Shown: positions 47,516-59,728, counted from the first letter of the stretch. The stretch is DNA of 64,000 bases from Haemonchus contortus (GCA_000469685.2 LS997566.1:41332420-41396419), one strand, 5' to 3'. The notes: generated by a model not told the origin, from the sequence alone. Made by a program: numbers and translations.

Positions 47516-48558
47516 AGCAGTTGCCAGTATTTCTAGGCGAAACAGTAGCTGTCGAGAAATCCTGAGTGGCATGAGTAATCCAGCTGGGTCTCCCAATACA
47601 CCGTGCACGGTCAGGTAAGGGTGACATGCTTATATACCCTTCATAACTCTAATCCTACAGTTGGGCAAATCTTCTCTTCCTTTTCGAAATTTGGACTTTT
47701 TCAAGGAAAAATGCATATCGTGGTGCTTTGTCGGACATCAGTGGAGGATGTATCGACATGGCTTCTCTGAAGGCAACCCTTCCCGATGTCCGTGCCAGTA
47801 ACCCCGCCATTGCATAGATATGGTAGCACCTATCGTAGGTTTTACTCGTATAGTACTGTTGTTCAACTCACCTCGTTAGTCACACGTTGTATGTACTTAT
47901 GCTTCCGATCTCGAGAAATTCGAATAAACCATTTTAACCCATCGAGACTGTTTTTGGGGTGGAAACTCTCGTGGAGGAAGAGGTGTAGGAAGTAATGTTA
48001 TAAAGAAACGAAATAAGAGTGAATCGACCAGAAGAAACGGTACCAGCGATGTAATGATGCCGTCAAAACCCTTTAATGTACCCTGGTAAGGTGTCTATTG
48101 GACTAGGCACTAGACGGACCAGACGCCTGAGGTGCTCCCTATTTGCTAGAGTAGGGAACGTCCAAAATAAACAGCTCGTTTATGGTTATCAGCTTCACAC
48201 TGAACAGTTTTCATGATTACTTTTCATTTATGGTGCCAAAACACAGGAGTCAAATCTCAGAGACCCGTAAATGTGTGATACAGTAACACCGGAACGCCTA
48301 ACCACTCGTCCGTGAGCTTCACTCAAAGATTTTTTGTTGCGTCGTTCAAGTGAAGGGTGTTTGGAGGGGCTCGGGTATGCCTTTGGGTTACTGTATAGTG
48401 TATTCGCAAGACTTAAAATCCCTCTTGTTCATTTTACTAACCGGAACCCACTTGAGGAAGGGAGGTTGATTCATAGGTGCGGTTAACCCATCAGAACCAG
48501 AGCTACCTTTGCTAAAGACCTCTCCTAGCTATATACTTTTATGCAGAGGTACAATATT
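47516..48558. other. 3' flank of the globin gene
   Basis: After CCTACAG at 47661 a stretch of about 55 codons is open in the phase that would follow an alternative donor at 47466, ending at a TAG near 47817. A possible AATAAA lies at about 47924. No separate gene was recognised. Confidence 0.35.
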
Positions 48559-49141
48559 AAAGGAATAGCTCACGATAAATTTGGGTAATCCAGATTATGA
48601 CGAAAAATGGAAGATGAGATGGAAAATAATTCGATGAAGGCGAAGAACTTGCGTGAATCGATGTTTTTAAAGTAAAAAAAGGCTTCAAAAAGTTAAGAAG
48701 GGTTTCTGGTCGAGGATGAGACCAGGAAAATGGAGGAGGTTGGGGCGTTTGGACGAGCTATACAATAAGGGTCATTGCGTACGTGTGGGTCCTGGTGCCA
48801 ATAGCTGACTACGGTAAGCAAAAACCCATTCACTCATGAGCATAAGATAACAAAAAACCTAGTAACAGCAAACATAGCCCATTTTTTGCAGGGAGAAAAG
48901 GATCGCCCCATTACTCGACGAACAGCTGACTGTGTGTGGGTCCTCAGACGAATATTGCAATCTGTATGGCCTCAACAGACGTCTGAGGTGACATCGATCG
49001 AGGGGCGGGAAGTCCGGGCGTTTTGGGAACGGGACTCCCACTATGCCCTAGCTGTTAAGTTTTGGGACTCGACAGCGTCCTTCCTGTAACCCTTGGGGTC
49101 CATTGGGTATTCCTATTCTCCGTGGGGTTCATATCAACGGT
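48559..49141. mobile_element. MITE-K copy
   Basis: The left end is degenerate (AAGGAATAGCTCACGATAAA). Interior GTGTGGGTCCTGGTGCCAAT and the right-side CCATTGGGTATTCC match the family. The right end is poorly preserved. Confidence 0.55.
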
Positions 49142-51007
49142 TACTTAAAAGTTCATAGAACATGCCAATATAAAGGACCATGATTTCCTTCTTAGGTTTG
49201 TGGTCTTTCTTAGCCTTGCCATGAATTTAGCACCAGTTTAATCAGGACATTGCACCAGAACTACTGATTAGGCCGATTAGGGGTACAGATTTACCCCAAA
49301 GAGGCCTAATCACAAGTATTGCATGAACAATGATCATTGTAAACATTTATACAAATATTGTCGGCTTCAAAATGTGAAAACTCTACTCTAATCAGATGAA
49401 CAAGTAATCTAACAGCTTCAACCAGCATACAATCAATTCCTGAGCAATTTTCACAGGTGAAAATGAATGGAAAGTGATAGAAACTTATGATATCTGATGA
49501 TAGAACCTATAAATATCCCGTAATTATTGCACATTCAAAGTGTTTTGATTCATAGTGTTAAGTTGAATAGAACGGATCTGACAGGGAATTCTGCACTAAA
49601 CATGGATCTTCTCAACTCTGAAAACTATCCACTTCCTTCTCTCCCACCCCACTGCCCTTTGCCTTAAATTTCTTACCCTCAACTAAAATGTGGCAAGAGG
49701 AGAAGAAGGGCAGAAGTAGCAAGAGTATTATGTAGCTTTTTTATTGATCGAACAGCATACAACCCTATCTCTGGTCTCCAGAAACCTATTGGATTCCCCT
49801 CATGCAAAAAATGCCAAAGTAGCTACTAACTGGGTTCATGAACCCACGCTTCCTAGGCCGGCTTTTCACCCTACATGCTAACTCGACTAATTGGCTATTC
49901 CTATATGATTACTAGTTTAAATATCGAGCACCCAAGTTGTTGTCACATTGATTGTCGGAATGCCACTTCCGAATGTCTGCATATGTCATGTATCCCAAGG
50001 AATTCTGTTGAAGTCGTCGACATAATTCGCAGAAGCCAGTATAGTCATTATGCTCAGGAATAGCCCTGAAAAAAAAACGTTTATCGATTCCAAGCGAAAC
50101 GAATCGAAAACTTCACGTCTTATAACCTTTGTCAGATTTATTTACTTCCGAGAAGTCGAAAACCTTCGGACCAAAAATAGGATAAAATACTTAATTTGGT
50201 GGAAAGTTGCAAGCGATTTTATTGAGACGGGACAAATAAGAAGTATTCATCTCAGCTTTCATTTGGCAAGTGCTCCTTGCAAAAGCTGCACAACAAACAA
50301 CATTTCTCCCCTTTTTGTGTTTATCAACAAGTGGGAGGGAATGAAAACGGAGGAAAAAGCATGTAAGAAGCACTGCTAAAGAAGAGGGACAGAAAGAAAT
50401 AGCGAGCAAATATGAACAGAAAATTGATCGCTCAAATGAACCTTTGGGCCCTCAAGAATAGTACCGGGCTGTAGGGCGGGTCAAAAAACGGCCTAGACAG
50501 GGCACAGTAAGGACTCCAAAAACGGCTCACACTGTACGTGGCCGTGTTGTCCTTACCCAACTATTTCCAGGACAAGACGAATAGTACGGTTATGTGAGAG
50601 ACACCCAAACGAAAGCAGACGGCAATCTCGGCGACCCTTTATTGCTGCTTTTATAAAGCCTTATTTTCCTGAATATCCCCCGTCTTTTACGCTTCCTTCG
50701 TCATCCTTGCACTGTCTGGCACCATGACCACCTTTGTTTCACTTGGGGTAGATATCTCAGAATTAAATACCATGGTCTGTGCCCTTGTGAACAGTTCCAG
50801 TACAGTCCACTAGGCGCCCCTTTGCGCAGCCCACTTGCTTTATTTCCTAATTGCTACCTTTTTGTTGGCTGAGTTTTTACATGCAAGTTATGTTCTCTTT
50901 CTCGGATTTTTTCGGATTCTCCTGCTTTTCCTAAGAGTCGGATTAGGGCCGCACCCTTCGTCAAGAGTTCTGATCCCCCTGAGTGGTGATATCTCTAGTA
51001 TGTAGTT
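49142..51007. other. Region between the globin and fucosyltransferase genes
   Basis: No supported exon was found. On the minus strand AATAAA words at about 50215 and 50637 could serve the fucosyltransferase transcript that ends at 51008. A 109-codon plus-strand frame (50050-50379) has no motif. Confidence 0.35.
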
Positions 51008-54000
51008 CTAATAGAGAGGTAACAAAGAAAAGTGAACCAATATAAATGCGTACTCATGGGTAGTTCGCCATTGATGGAAGCCAAGGTACTTCTCTTTGTC
51101 ATTAGATACTTCTTTGATATAACTGACCATGTCGGCTATAGTTTGGAAATCGTCCAATGCAATGAAAGACTTCTCTGGAGCCTGAGACAACCAAATGATT
51201 ATTGAAAATCATCGGGAACTTGAATGGTAAAGGATGAAGTACCAGTACAGCTGAAAATGACTTACTCCAACATTGATGTAGATGTCTCTTTTCAAAACGA
51301 TAGGGACCGACATACGGCTAATCAAAGTCTCGTAGAATTTCTCTGTGACGTAATCCACGCAGTTGGAGTTTTCGAAGGCGACGTAGAACTTGTATGGCCT
51401 GTAAATACTACGACATACTCTTCAAAAACAATTTTATAAATTCAGTGAAGAAGAAGATTTTCTATTGGTTCCTTTCAGAATGGGATACGAACATCAAGCT
51501 CTAGGTTAAAGGGGTGGTGTAGTGGCTCCTACACACACATACAAGGACCGGGAGTCGAAGCCCGAATCGTTGTTAGCTGGGTCAAGCAAATCTCCCACCC
51601 CTTTGGGGTCGGTTAATTGATACCAGACTTGTATGGGAGGATAGAATCACCGATTTTGTACATTAGGTATCCACTGGAATACATTGTATGCAACCCTGTC
51701 TAGCCAGAATGTCAGAACGATTTTTAACGGAAGTCGAGTGCGGGGCGTATCTCGAAAGGGTGCCGAGCTATCACACCTCTAAATCGGGATTAAACTGCAG
51801 ACTGATACCCACCCAGGTCAACAAGGGCTTCAATCCCCTGCTAAAGCCTGAAAGCTTCAGACATTCAATAATTGGATTATTGAAGATTTATTATCTGAAG
51901 ATTTGTCTGTCTGAAAATTTCTGAAAAATTTTCAGACAGACAAATCTTCAGACTTTCAATTCTGAAAATCTGAAAAATTTATTTTCATCGTCTTTTTTGG
52001 ATTGATGCAGGACAGGTCTATAGTCTGTTGAAGCCGTTCACGCTAACTGTTGCGTGTCCTTACTAGGTTAAATCACCAAGCCGTTCTCGTTTGGTCCACC
52101 CTACATGAGGTAGGTGTGGGAATTTATGCTCCATTGGCACCACTCCAACCCCCCCCCCTCCTGTCGCCCATCACAAAAATTCAACTGGTCGTTGAAGTGC
52201 GCAATGTATGGATCAATTTAGATGATTAGCACAATTCATTAGGTGACTACGGTCATCGCAGTTCGACGCCCAAAGTCATCACCACCGTACGCTTCCCTTT
52301 GAGTTATGAGAAAAATTTTGCCACACCTTGGATCTGATGGGAACGGTAGTGTAGTGGTCATATAAGGACCCATTCTTTATGAAAAAAGGTACCTAGATGT
52401 CGAATTAGGTGACGTTCGGTGTCCGAAGGGAAAGGTTGAAAGGACAAAGCACAGATGGACAGGATTTCGGGGAGCGCAATGAAAGATTACACTAGAGACA
52501 CCTTCTCGGGAACAGTTTAGCTACTTTCAAGAGTTGCAAAGAGGAATACTAAAAAACCGTAGTAGGAGGTCATTCGGCAATATATGGAAAGTATGAAACA
52601 CAAAAATTTAGAAATGCAGATTTGCGAAAGGATGGGACCCACCTTGTCAACACTTCACTTCCCGTTTGAAAAAAGTAATTTCTCGTGATTTCAATAAACC
52701 TAAGGAAAATCGAATATTAATAATGACCTTATATGGAGATAACGTAATGGCAAGTGACGCACACCATCCCAAACATGACCCTAAGATCGAATCTCGTACC
52801 GAAACCCGCCCAGACCGACAATGCCTTCCAATCCTCCGGTATTGTTTGATTAGTACCGGATTCGCTTGGAAAGATAGCAGCACTGGCGTGGTTGTCGGTT
52901 GACCAATGCAAGCGGCGATGTAGCGGCCCCATACGCATGGTAAGCGCCACTATGTTTTTGAATGAAAGAGGAGTGCATGGCGCACCACAAAAAGGGGTTA
53001 AACTGAAATACTGCAGGACTTTAAAAAGGTACTGAGACGTTTTTGAGCTCAGATTTTCACTGCCATAGCATAGTGCATATTCAGTATAGCTCGGTTTCTG
53101 TCTTTTTTTTCAAGTTCATCTATTTCAGACTTTTCTTTTTCCCTTCTTTATTTCATCTATGCATGTTTACTCTTATCATCGAATTTTCATTTATTCTGAT
53201 TTATTTATTGTTATTTACTTACTCGCACTCAAAAAAGCATTATTTCCGCTAGTTTTCAAATATTTTGCAAACATTGACTGTCCCGATTGCGATATCAACA
53301 GCCTTAGAGGGCGACAATACCGTTTTCTATTTTGAGAAAAAAAGATGGAAGGATTGAGGCAGGAGAAGACACCCTTCAGAGGACTTTGCTTAAAGTTTCT
53401 CGAAATACAGTAAATATAATATAAGGACAGAATATAATGATAGAAATCCTACCTAACAAGTTCGGCAACACAACGATCGCCTTGCTTGTCGACTCCTTCA
53501 CATCCTGGAGGGGGCGATCCACATTTGCCAAAACGGTCAATCTGAAATATCGGAGCTGTTCTGGTTTGGTCTCACGGCTATATCAGTTAAAAAATATGAG
53601 AAACCAAGGGTCTTATGAAAAATATCCTTCACATAGTGCTTCTGGGGGATTTCCTGCTATTCCTAACGCGAAATAGGTCTGACAATGAGAATGGGTAAAC
53701 TTTTTGATGACTATCAATCACCTCTCTCCTTGCTCTTCTTTCGGCTTATTCTCCGTGAACTGGGGTCCGAAGAGTGGTTTGCCCCGCTCATTTACTTTAA
53801 AGGAACAGGATCTCAACTTGCGAAGGTATAATTCTCACTGAGGGGCTCTTCAGAACAAGCCATCGCCCCGTCCTCAAGGTTTTTGCTTTGATTACTTCCG
53901 CACAGGGATGGGTCTGACTTTACCAGGACGGTATTAACAGATATGGGGTCTATGAAGTGACATGCAGGACATAGATGCTACACAGGACAGCGCCTCATAA

Positions 54001-57000
54001 ACTAGATCATATTCTATCAGCTGCTCTTCAAGGGGCTGCTATCTATGTTAGCTGCTACCAGCTGCTCTCATGAACGTTCTGGCCATTCTGGATGGAAAAT
54101 CGTTCGAGTCCAGATCTCACAACTCTCCAGCTGGCATCCCTTTTGTAACTTCATCCGCCGTCAGTTTATTCAGCTGGCGTAGGTTTGCTAGGAGCTTTGG
54201 TGAAAAAAAAAACTGACCTCAAGCCCGTGTTTGACCAACTCTTTAACGATTTCGGTTCGGTAATTTTTGGCAAAGCAGTTTGAAGCCAACCACACTGCTG
54301 TTTTATTAGAGTTTTTCATCTTCCATATGGCCTCGAAATCAACAGATCCTAAAAACTGAAACTTTGTGGCTCCTAAAGTTATTGTGGGCCGAGCACGACC
54401 GGTAATCACTTACGTGGTTCAGGCAGTTTACGGAAGTGCCCGTATGGGTACCAAATATCAGCATCTCGTCGGAATGTCATTGTCCAATTTATAACATCTG
54501 AACAAGTCCAAAGCAATCTAAAGCACACTCCAGAAGAGATCAAAGCTCCGATGGTCCCACAGAAACTACTGTCCCATTCGTACCTCAGTCGAGAGCAAAT
54601 TTCTACTGTCCGAATCCAACCAAACAAGCTCATAAAAAGGGGCTCTCTCCATATTCAACCTCGTATTAAATGAAGCCTGAAGGTCACTACCCTCCCGAGA
54701 GATTGAATCCTGGTTGCGGACATCTCTCTCAAAAAATTCAGGAAAGCTCGGTTCTTTAGTGTGAAAAAAGTTAGAGTGTCACCGTGAATGACAACTGGTT
54801 ACACGCATAAAAACATACTTTTAGCTGCTGGACTTGAAATCTCCAAATAGAATTTGATCGAATCCGGTTTTTTCTTCGAATTCGTGAAACTAACGTGGTC
54901 CAGGTCGGAAAAAGTCGTTTGATGGGCTCTCGAGACTCCACAGGACATGAGGCCTTGAAGGTTTCCTTGGTTCCGGGACGAATGTTGGTGAATAGTCAGC
55001 GTTGTGAAATAGGATAGCGTCGGCCACATCGAGATCAGCTTTATTCTCCGTTATACGGCAGTAACCCTGAAACAAGGCGATTTGTAGGAATCTCTACCGT
55101 ATCTATGGCTGTATACAAGAGGAAGTCGCAGAACACACGGTCACTGCCATTTCACTTTACTTATTCCTTGAAACTCCACAATCTAACTAATACAATATGG
55201 CCAGAGCAGGAACAGCCACCGAAAACGCACTTGCAAGGTCAGAGTGCTCATAAATGATCCCAGAGGTCCCAGTACTTGCAAGTGTACCCTACCTTCCCCT
55301 TGGCGTCTTCCTCATACCCTATCGAAGTTGACGTTTTATTGGGAACAGCTATGATTTCCTTTTTCTTCTATTTTTTCTTCTCAACGGCTCAGGTACGGGT
55401 CATTAGGTCAGGATGCGGTGCGCGGTTACTTTTCTTTTAAACTCACGCAACTCTAGCACTGCAATATGGGAGCATTAAGCGCCTTATCGACGAGCCAAGA
55501 AAGGTCTTTTGCACCAATAGGTCATGGAGCTCCTTGTTCGGATACAACTTAGGAGGATCGCTTCTCATTCGAAGCACTCAGTCAAATGAACCATGCCCGG
55601 CTCATTGGTGGGTCAGAAGTTCCAAGTTTTAGGTGCAGGTATGAGAACTATCTTAAACACTATGGTAGTTATCCTCAAACAATTTATAAATCGTCTTGTA
55701 AAGTATGAACAATCATAAACAAACCTTAGTTGAATGACATTCTGAAAGAAATCTTTCCGTGGTTATATCCATTCGGAAAAACTTCGTTGCTGCATATATT
55801 ACAACGCTCTGTAAAGACATAAAAAATGCGAAAGATTATTGGTTTTAGACTGGAAATAAAATCGTAAAATGCATGAAATGCATCGACTAGCTCTGAGAAG
55901 CCTTGTTGAATATCATTGTAATCACCAGCAAGCACTTCAAGATTACGGTGTGGCAGAACCAGTCCTCAATCCCAACAAAAAGTGGAGCATAGAGGCTTTT
56001 GAGACTCACACATCCGGAAAGATAAACGGTGAAATCCTTTAGCAGTAATCAATCTCGTTTTTGGGATGCGCCCCGCATTCGACTTCTATTCAGAATGGAG
56101 CAATGAATGTGTTTGTGCCCTGTGCAATAGCTTGTTCTGTCCAGCAAATAAATGAGTCAACTCTTCTGATCTCCCAGACAGATCAGCTATTCTGACTCTG
56201 GAGTGATGGAAGGTTTGATTGACTCGAGCTAGTACTGAACAGGTATTTGATCCGTTGACTATACAGGGTGGCTGCAAAGTATAGGACGCGCCGTTCGGCG
56301 CTTGTTGGCACCCTGCCACTGGCTATTTTCAAAATCTATCGGGACTTTCAGAAAGCGTGGGATCTGTACATGAATCCATATAAGTCCTTTGATTGATCGT
56401 TTGCCCGAACAATCGCTGTGAAAGTTTATGCGCATCGACCCACTATCGAGAAGTTGCTCAGAGAGGGTTTCAGGAGCTGCGACATCGCGAAACGACTCGG
56501 CGTTCCCTCTTCAACCGTACGGAATGTCGATGCTGCTCTCAGGAATAGAGGACTGAGATGCCAAAAAGGGGACGACCGAGAACAGTGAACACACCGAGGA
56601 TTCGTTACATCATCAGAAAGAGGATCACCCGCAACGATGGAGTCAGCATGAATCGGACTGCTTCTGACCTCAACATCAGCCGTTAAACCGTCCAGAAAAT
56701 TGTGAAACGTGACCTCAGACTGAATAGTTATCGGCTCCATCGAAGACAGTTCCTTTCGGAGCAGTCCAAGCAAAGTCGACTGATAAAATGCAAAAAATTT
56801 CTTCGAGAGCTCAGGGCGTGCCGCATCTCTGACGTGATCTGGACTGAAGAGAAAAGTTTCACCGTAGAACACTATCCAAAGCGTCAAAAACCAGAGACAG
56901 TTGTTGTCAAAAGTTGACAGCAGGTCTCCAAAATCGTCGTCATGTGCACAGCAGGCCATCTTCCAAAAGTGGCATGGTTTGGGCCGGGGTGATGTCAGAA

Positions 57001-57772
57001 AGCAAATCACCTTTGGTCTTCATCAACAGAAGTGGTAAAATCAAGTCCGAGGTCTACTAAAAGATAGTTTTAATGGGCACCCTGCTATCCTGGGTCACTG
57101 AACACTTTCGTGACCAATCGTTCGCCTTTCAGCAGGATTGGACCCCCTTTCATGCCTCAAAGTCGACAAAAGCCGTACTGGACGCGCACTTCCCCGGTTA
57201 TTGGGGCAAAGACATCTGGCCTTCCTCTTCGCCAGACCTCAATCCAGTGGACTTCTCTGTATGGGGGTACTTGGAGAGCAAAATCGCAGGACGCTCCTAC
57301 CGCACGTCGGACGTTGTGAAGTTGGCGCCTCGGAAGGCGTGGGACGATATCGACGTCGACTACTTATGTACGGCGTACGGTCGATTCAGTCGTGGAGCGT
57401 CTGAAGGTCTGTGTAAATGCAAAAGGATAGAACTTTGAATACCTGCTGTCCTAGGTGATCATATAGTTCTACTCTATTCCCCAATAAAGTTGTTTTGTCT
57501 TTCTGGTCTCTATCTTTGAAGTTACGCTTACAAATGCGGCGTCGTATACCTTTTCAGCCACCCTGTACATGTGGGGCCAGGCCAAAACTCAGCACTGCAC
57601 CATATCCGCCCTGATGATTAAAGAAAACCGTAAATCTGGTGCATACCTTAGTCGGATCTCGATTCCTTGTCGTAGACTCTTGTAGTGCTTCACTGGGCTC
57701 AGGCTGAGATGTAAGTAGAACATAGGTGATGCAGCAAACAGACAGAGTAACCAACATTAGCGTAGAAAACAT
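51008..57772 (-). CDS. Alpha-1,3-fucosyltransferase (glycosyltransferase family 10)
   Basis: The eight exons in order are 57772-57647, 55808-55725, 55066-54895, 54497-54414, 54348-54218, 53541-53453, 51398-51266 and 51181-51008. Every junction keeps phase; the product is about 330 residues. It is a Golgi type II protein by design: short cytosolic tail, membrane anchor at about residues 4-21, stem, then catalytic domain. Hallmarks are VLWSLESPSNDFF (about 111-123), NWTMTFRRDADIW (131-143, with an NWT glycosylation site), AVWLASNC, IDRFGKCG (200-207) and the GDP-fucose-binding signature AFENSNCVDYVTEKFY (236-251), then SFIALDDF near the C-terminus. Such enzymes add fucose in alpha-1,3 linkage to N-glycan cores or LacdiNAc antennae; which acceptor is used cannot be told. 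The start is uncertain: an out-of-frame ATG overlaps four bases upstream, and the frame is open further upstream without an ATG. The last exon may instead splice at GTACGC (about 51035). Confidence 0.88.
51508..51759 (+). mobile_element. SINE-A reference copy, in a fucosyltransferase intron
   Basis: This is the clearest copy in the window. A-box-like TGGTGTAGTGGC lies at 51515-51526 and B-box-like GGGAGTCGAAGCCCG at about 51550-51564. The body contains GGGGTCGGTTAATTGATACC, and the tail CGAGTGCGGGGCGTATCTCG ends near 51754. Orientation is opposite to the host gene. The boxes indicate descent from a tRNA-promoted transcript. Confidence 0.8.
51895..51951. repeat. Perfect 26-bp stem hairpin in a fucosyltransferase intron
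   Basis: CTGAAGATTTGTCTGTCTG at the left continues to AAATTT, and the right arm is the exact complement around a 5-base loop. Neighbouring TCTGAAAAT phrases suggest local slippage created it. A transcript would fold into a stable stem, but no conservation evidence is available. Confidence 0.85.
52735..52925 (+). mobile_element. SINE-A, diverged copy
   Basis: B-box-like AAGATCGAATCTCG (about 52783-52796), CGCCCAGACCGACAATGCCTT in the body (split about 52808-52828) and the GGTTGTCGGTTGACC segment match the family. The tail is not clear. Confidence 0.5.
56063..57612 (-). mobile_element. SINE-A split by a nested transposon
   Basis: The tail half (56063-56261, complement GGGATGCGCCCCGCATTC at its start) and the head half (57568-57612, CATGTGGGG to ATCCGCCC) are parts of one copy. 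The DD37D element lies between them. Joining across one TA restores the order seen in the intact copy at 44200-44450, where the matching words are CTGACAATACATGTGTG. It is in intron 1 of the fucosyltransferase gene. Confidence 0.8.
56264..57565 (+). mobile_element. DD37D (maT-like) Tc1/mariner element, copy 2 with both ends
   Basis: The 1302-bp element starts CAGGGTGGCTG and ends CAGCCACCCTG, with TA on both sides. Plus-strand pieces of transposase are recognisable in order: KLLREGFRSCDIAKRLGVPS (helix-turn-helix), MPKRGRPRT, VIWTEEK (the first catalytic aspartate appears as E), QQDWTPFHAS and SSPDLNPVDFSVW. I count 37 residues between the second and third aspartates, the spacing of the maT clade. 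Frames are broken by stops, so it is inactive. It is homologous to the copy at 14203-15493. Confidence 0.85.
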
Positions 57773-59300
57773 CCATTTTGCAGATGTTGCGGAGAGTACT
57801 AGAAAAGCATTTTCAGTCAAGTATGAGCGGTAACGGTAGAAAGCTGTTTGAACTTGAAGACTTCTCCCATCGAAACTTCGTCGGACAGTCCTTTTGATCT
57901 AGAGTCATGAAGTAAAAACTCTCCAGAATGCGACCATCATGACGATCACCCTTGACCCCACTCTCCCGCTTAAGGAGATGTCGAAGTACTTAAGAGCTCC
58001 TCTTTCCTACAGCACACAATTCCATCTGCTTACTCATTAGGCATTTAGTTTAACTTCCCCTTATAGTTGAGACCATCCCCGCCAACTCCTTTCCCTTTCC
58101 CATCCCTTCCTTTTCGAGAGTTTTGGCAAAGCATCCTCACCGCGACGATCGCAATACGATGGGCCCCTCTACTCCTACGTCGTCGAGGAGCAAAGGCTCA
58201 CCTGAGGCTTTCAAAGGCCTAAAAATCACTGTAAAATAAGACGTGGAATGAAAATCGGAAGCGGGGAGTTTAGAAATAGTCGATCGACCTTATCGTTTAT
58301 CCTCTCATAACTAGCCTCTCATGACTATGACTACAAGAAAATGTGAAAAAGCTGCCGAGGTAGGATACCCTACCCATCCCACTCCCTCTCCTTCTCTCCC
58401 CCTCCCATTCCCTTGATACTCGACGACAAAAAGAGACAATATAGAAAAATAAGCAAACCTTGCCGGACTCCTCTTGACAAGTGCCAGGTTGCCATCCGTA
58501 AGGAGAATAATAATAAATAGTCAGGCTCGGAAAAGGTTTCCAAAAATGATTGTTGACAGTGCTACATCGATCGTGCGAGAAAAGTGGCCATTTCGAAATC
58601 TGCTGCTTTTATGGAAAGATCGGCTCCCACCACTGTAAAAAAATCATACGGCTTCAAGCATCAAAGATCAATCTGATTACGGGCCTGGTTCGAAGGTGAA
58701 AAGCCTGGTCAAACAGAGCTGGCTAGGTCATAACCGTCCTGTACAAACAAATGTATGTAATGATACGAGACCAGACCAACATTAGACCTAGTCACAACAA
58801 AAAGCCAATGAAATCGATCGCTCAAAATATCAAACATCTAGACGGTCGCGTTTGGCGCAATAAAACTTAGTAATCATGGGAAAAATTTGGTAGCTGGTAA
58901 CGCTGTTAGAGCGACTTCCAATGCCAGCATTTATAATACCCATGCTCACCAGCCCCTTGGCGTGACTGGCGCTGATCGCCCAGTTCAAGTATTATACTCA
59001 GGTCTTGGTCCGGGAAGAATATCTCTACTCGTGTGTTGCTCCCTATGACCCTAAGCTCCAAGCCTCTGAGCAGTCTCTTCATTTCATCTACAAACTGTTA
59101 TACTAACGAACTAATACATAGGTAAATGAAATGCACGAATCGACTCAGGTACCATAACGAACTACATGAAATCCCGGGAGAGGATCATTTGTTCGTCCCA
59201 TGTGATGGCAGAGCGTTCATAATTCTCCTGTTTTCGTCCCCCAGTGGTATACGTGCACATTCTGAACTAGAGGTGAGCTTTTGACTGATATTCTCCACTG
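57773..59300. other. Upstream flank of the fucosyltransferase gene
   Basis: On the minus strand an upstream open frame of 31 codons (starting near 57908) ends just inside the open region before the proposed start. TGCTTTTCTAG, 25 bases before the ATG at 57772, could be a spliced-leader or 5'-UTR acceptor. Nothing else was recognised. Confidence 0.35.
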
Positions 59301-59450
59301 AGGCGGAGGGGTTGAGGGCAAGTAGCAGACTACCATATACGCATAGTTTGGAGATCGAATCCCAAGTCGATACTAACCCAAGAACGAGAGATCAACCAAG
59401 CCATCGCTTAGGAGATTTCCGAATGGAAGATGAATGCGGGGCGAATCACA
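59301..59450 (+). mobile_element. SINE-A, internally shortened copy
   Basis: B-box-like GAGATCGAATCCCAAG (about 59351-59366), AGATCAACCAAGCC and the tail GAATGCGGGGCGAATC (about 59432-59447) are present, but about 100 bp of the usual body is missing. Confidence 0.65.
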
Positions 59451-59485
59451 AAATGGAGGTTCGTCAATAGAAATGAGATTCGGCA

Positions 59486-59518
59486 AAACATAACATAACA
59501 TAACATAACATAACATAA
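59486..59518 (+). repeat. ACATA pentanucleotide microsatellite
   Basis: Six consecutive copies of a five-base unit (ACATA in one phase) with no interruption. Confidence 0.9.
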
Positions 59519-59728
59519 GTCAGATTCAGTGGCAGAGAGGAATTATCACATCGGACGTCATCTATGTACATAAGAAGCGTGGCTAGTAGAAGAAGGCAAA
59601 TAAGGACTGAGAACTGTTCCTTATCGTTCGATTAACGGAAAGATCGATATATTGCTCGGAATGGCAATATTCCTACTGCCTAACCGTTAACGTAATCCTT
59701 CCGCGACAATTTCTACTAAAAAAAGATT

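Noticed and set aside
51508..51590. Functional tRNA gene
   Set aside because: The A and B boxes are present but the cloverleaf arms do not pair convincingly, and the segment recurs as the head of a dispersed 250-bp repeat.
54406..54633. Minus-strand frame extending the NWTMTF exon upstream
   Set aside because: The text before 54497 is intron: the acceptor at 54498 joins in phase to the exon ending at 54895, restoring the usual fucosyltransferase order.
57554..57820. Fucosyltransferase first exon read from 57820
   Set aside because: That start is a TTG codon, and the frame beyond 57647 runs past a good donor into SINE and transposon sequence.
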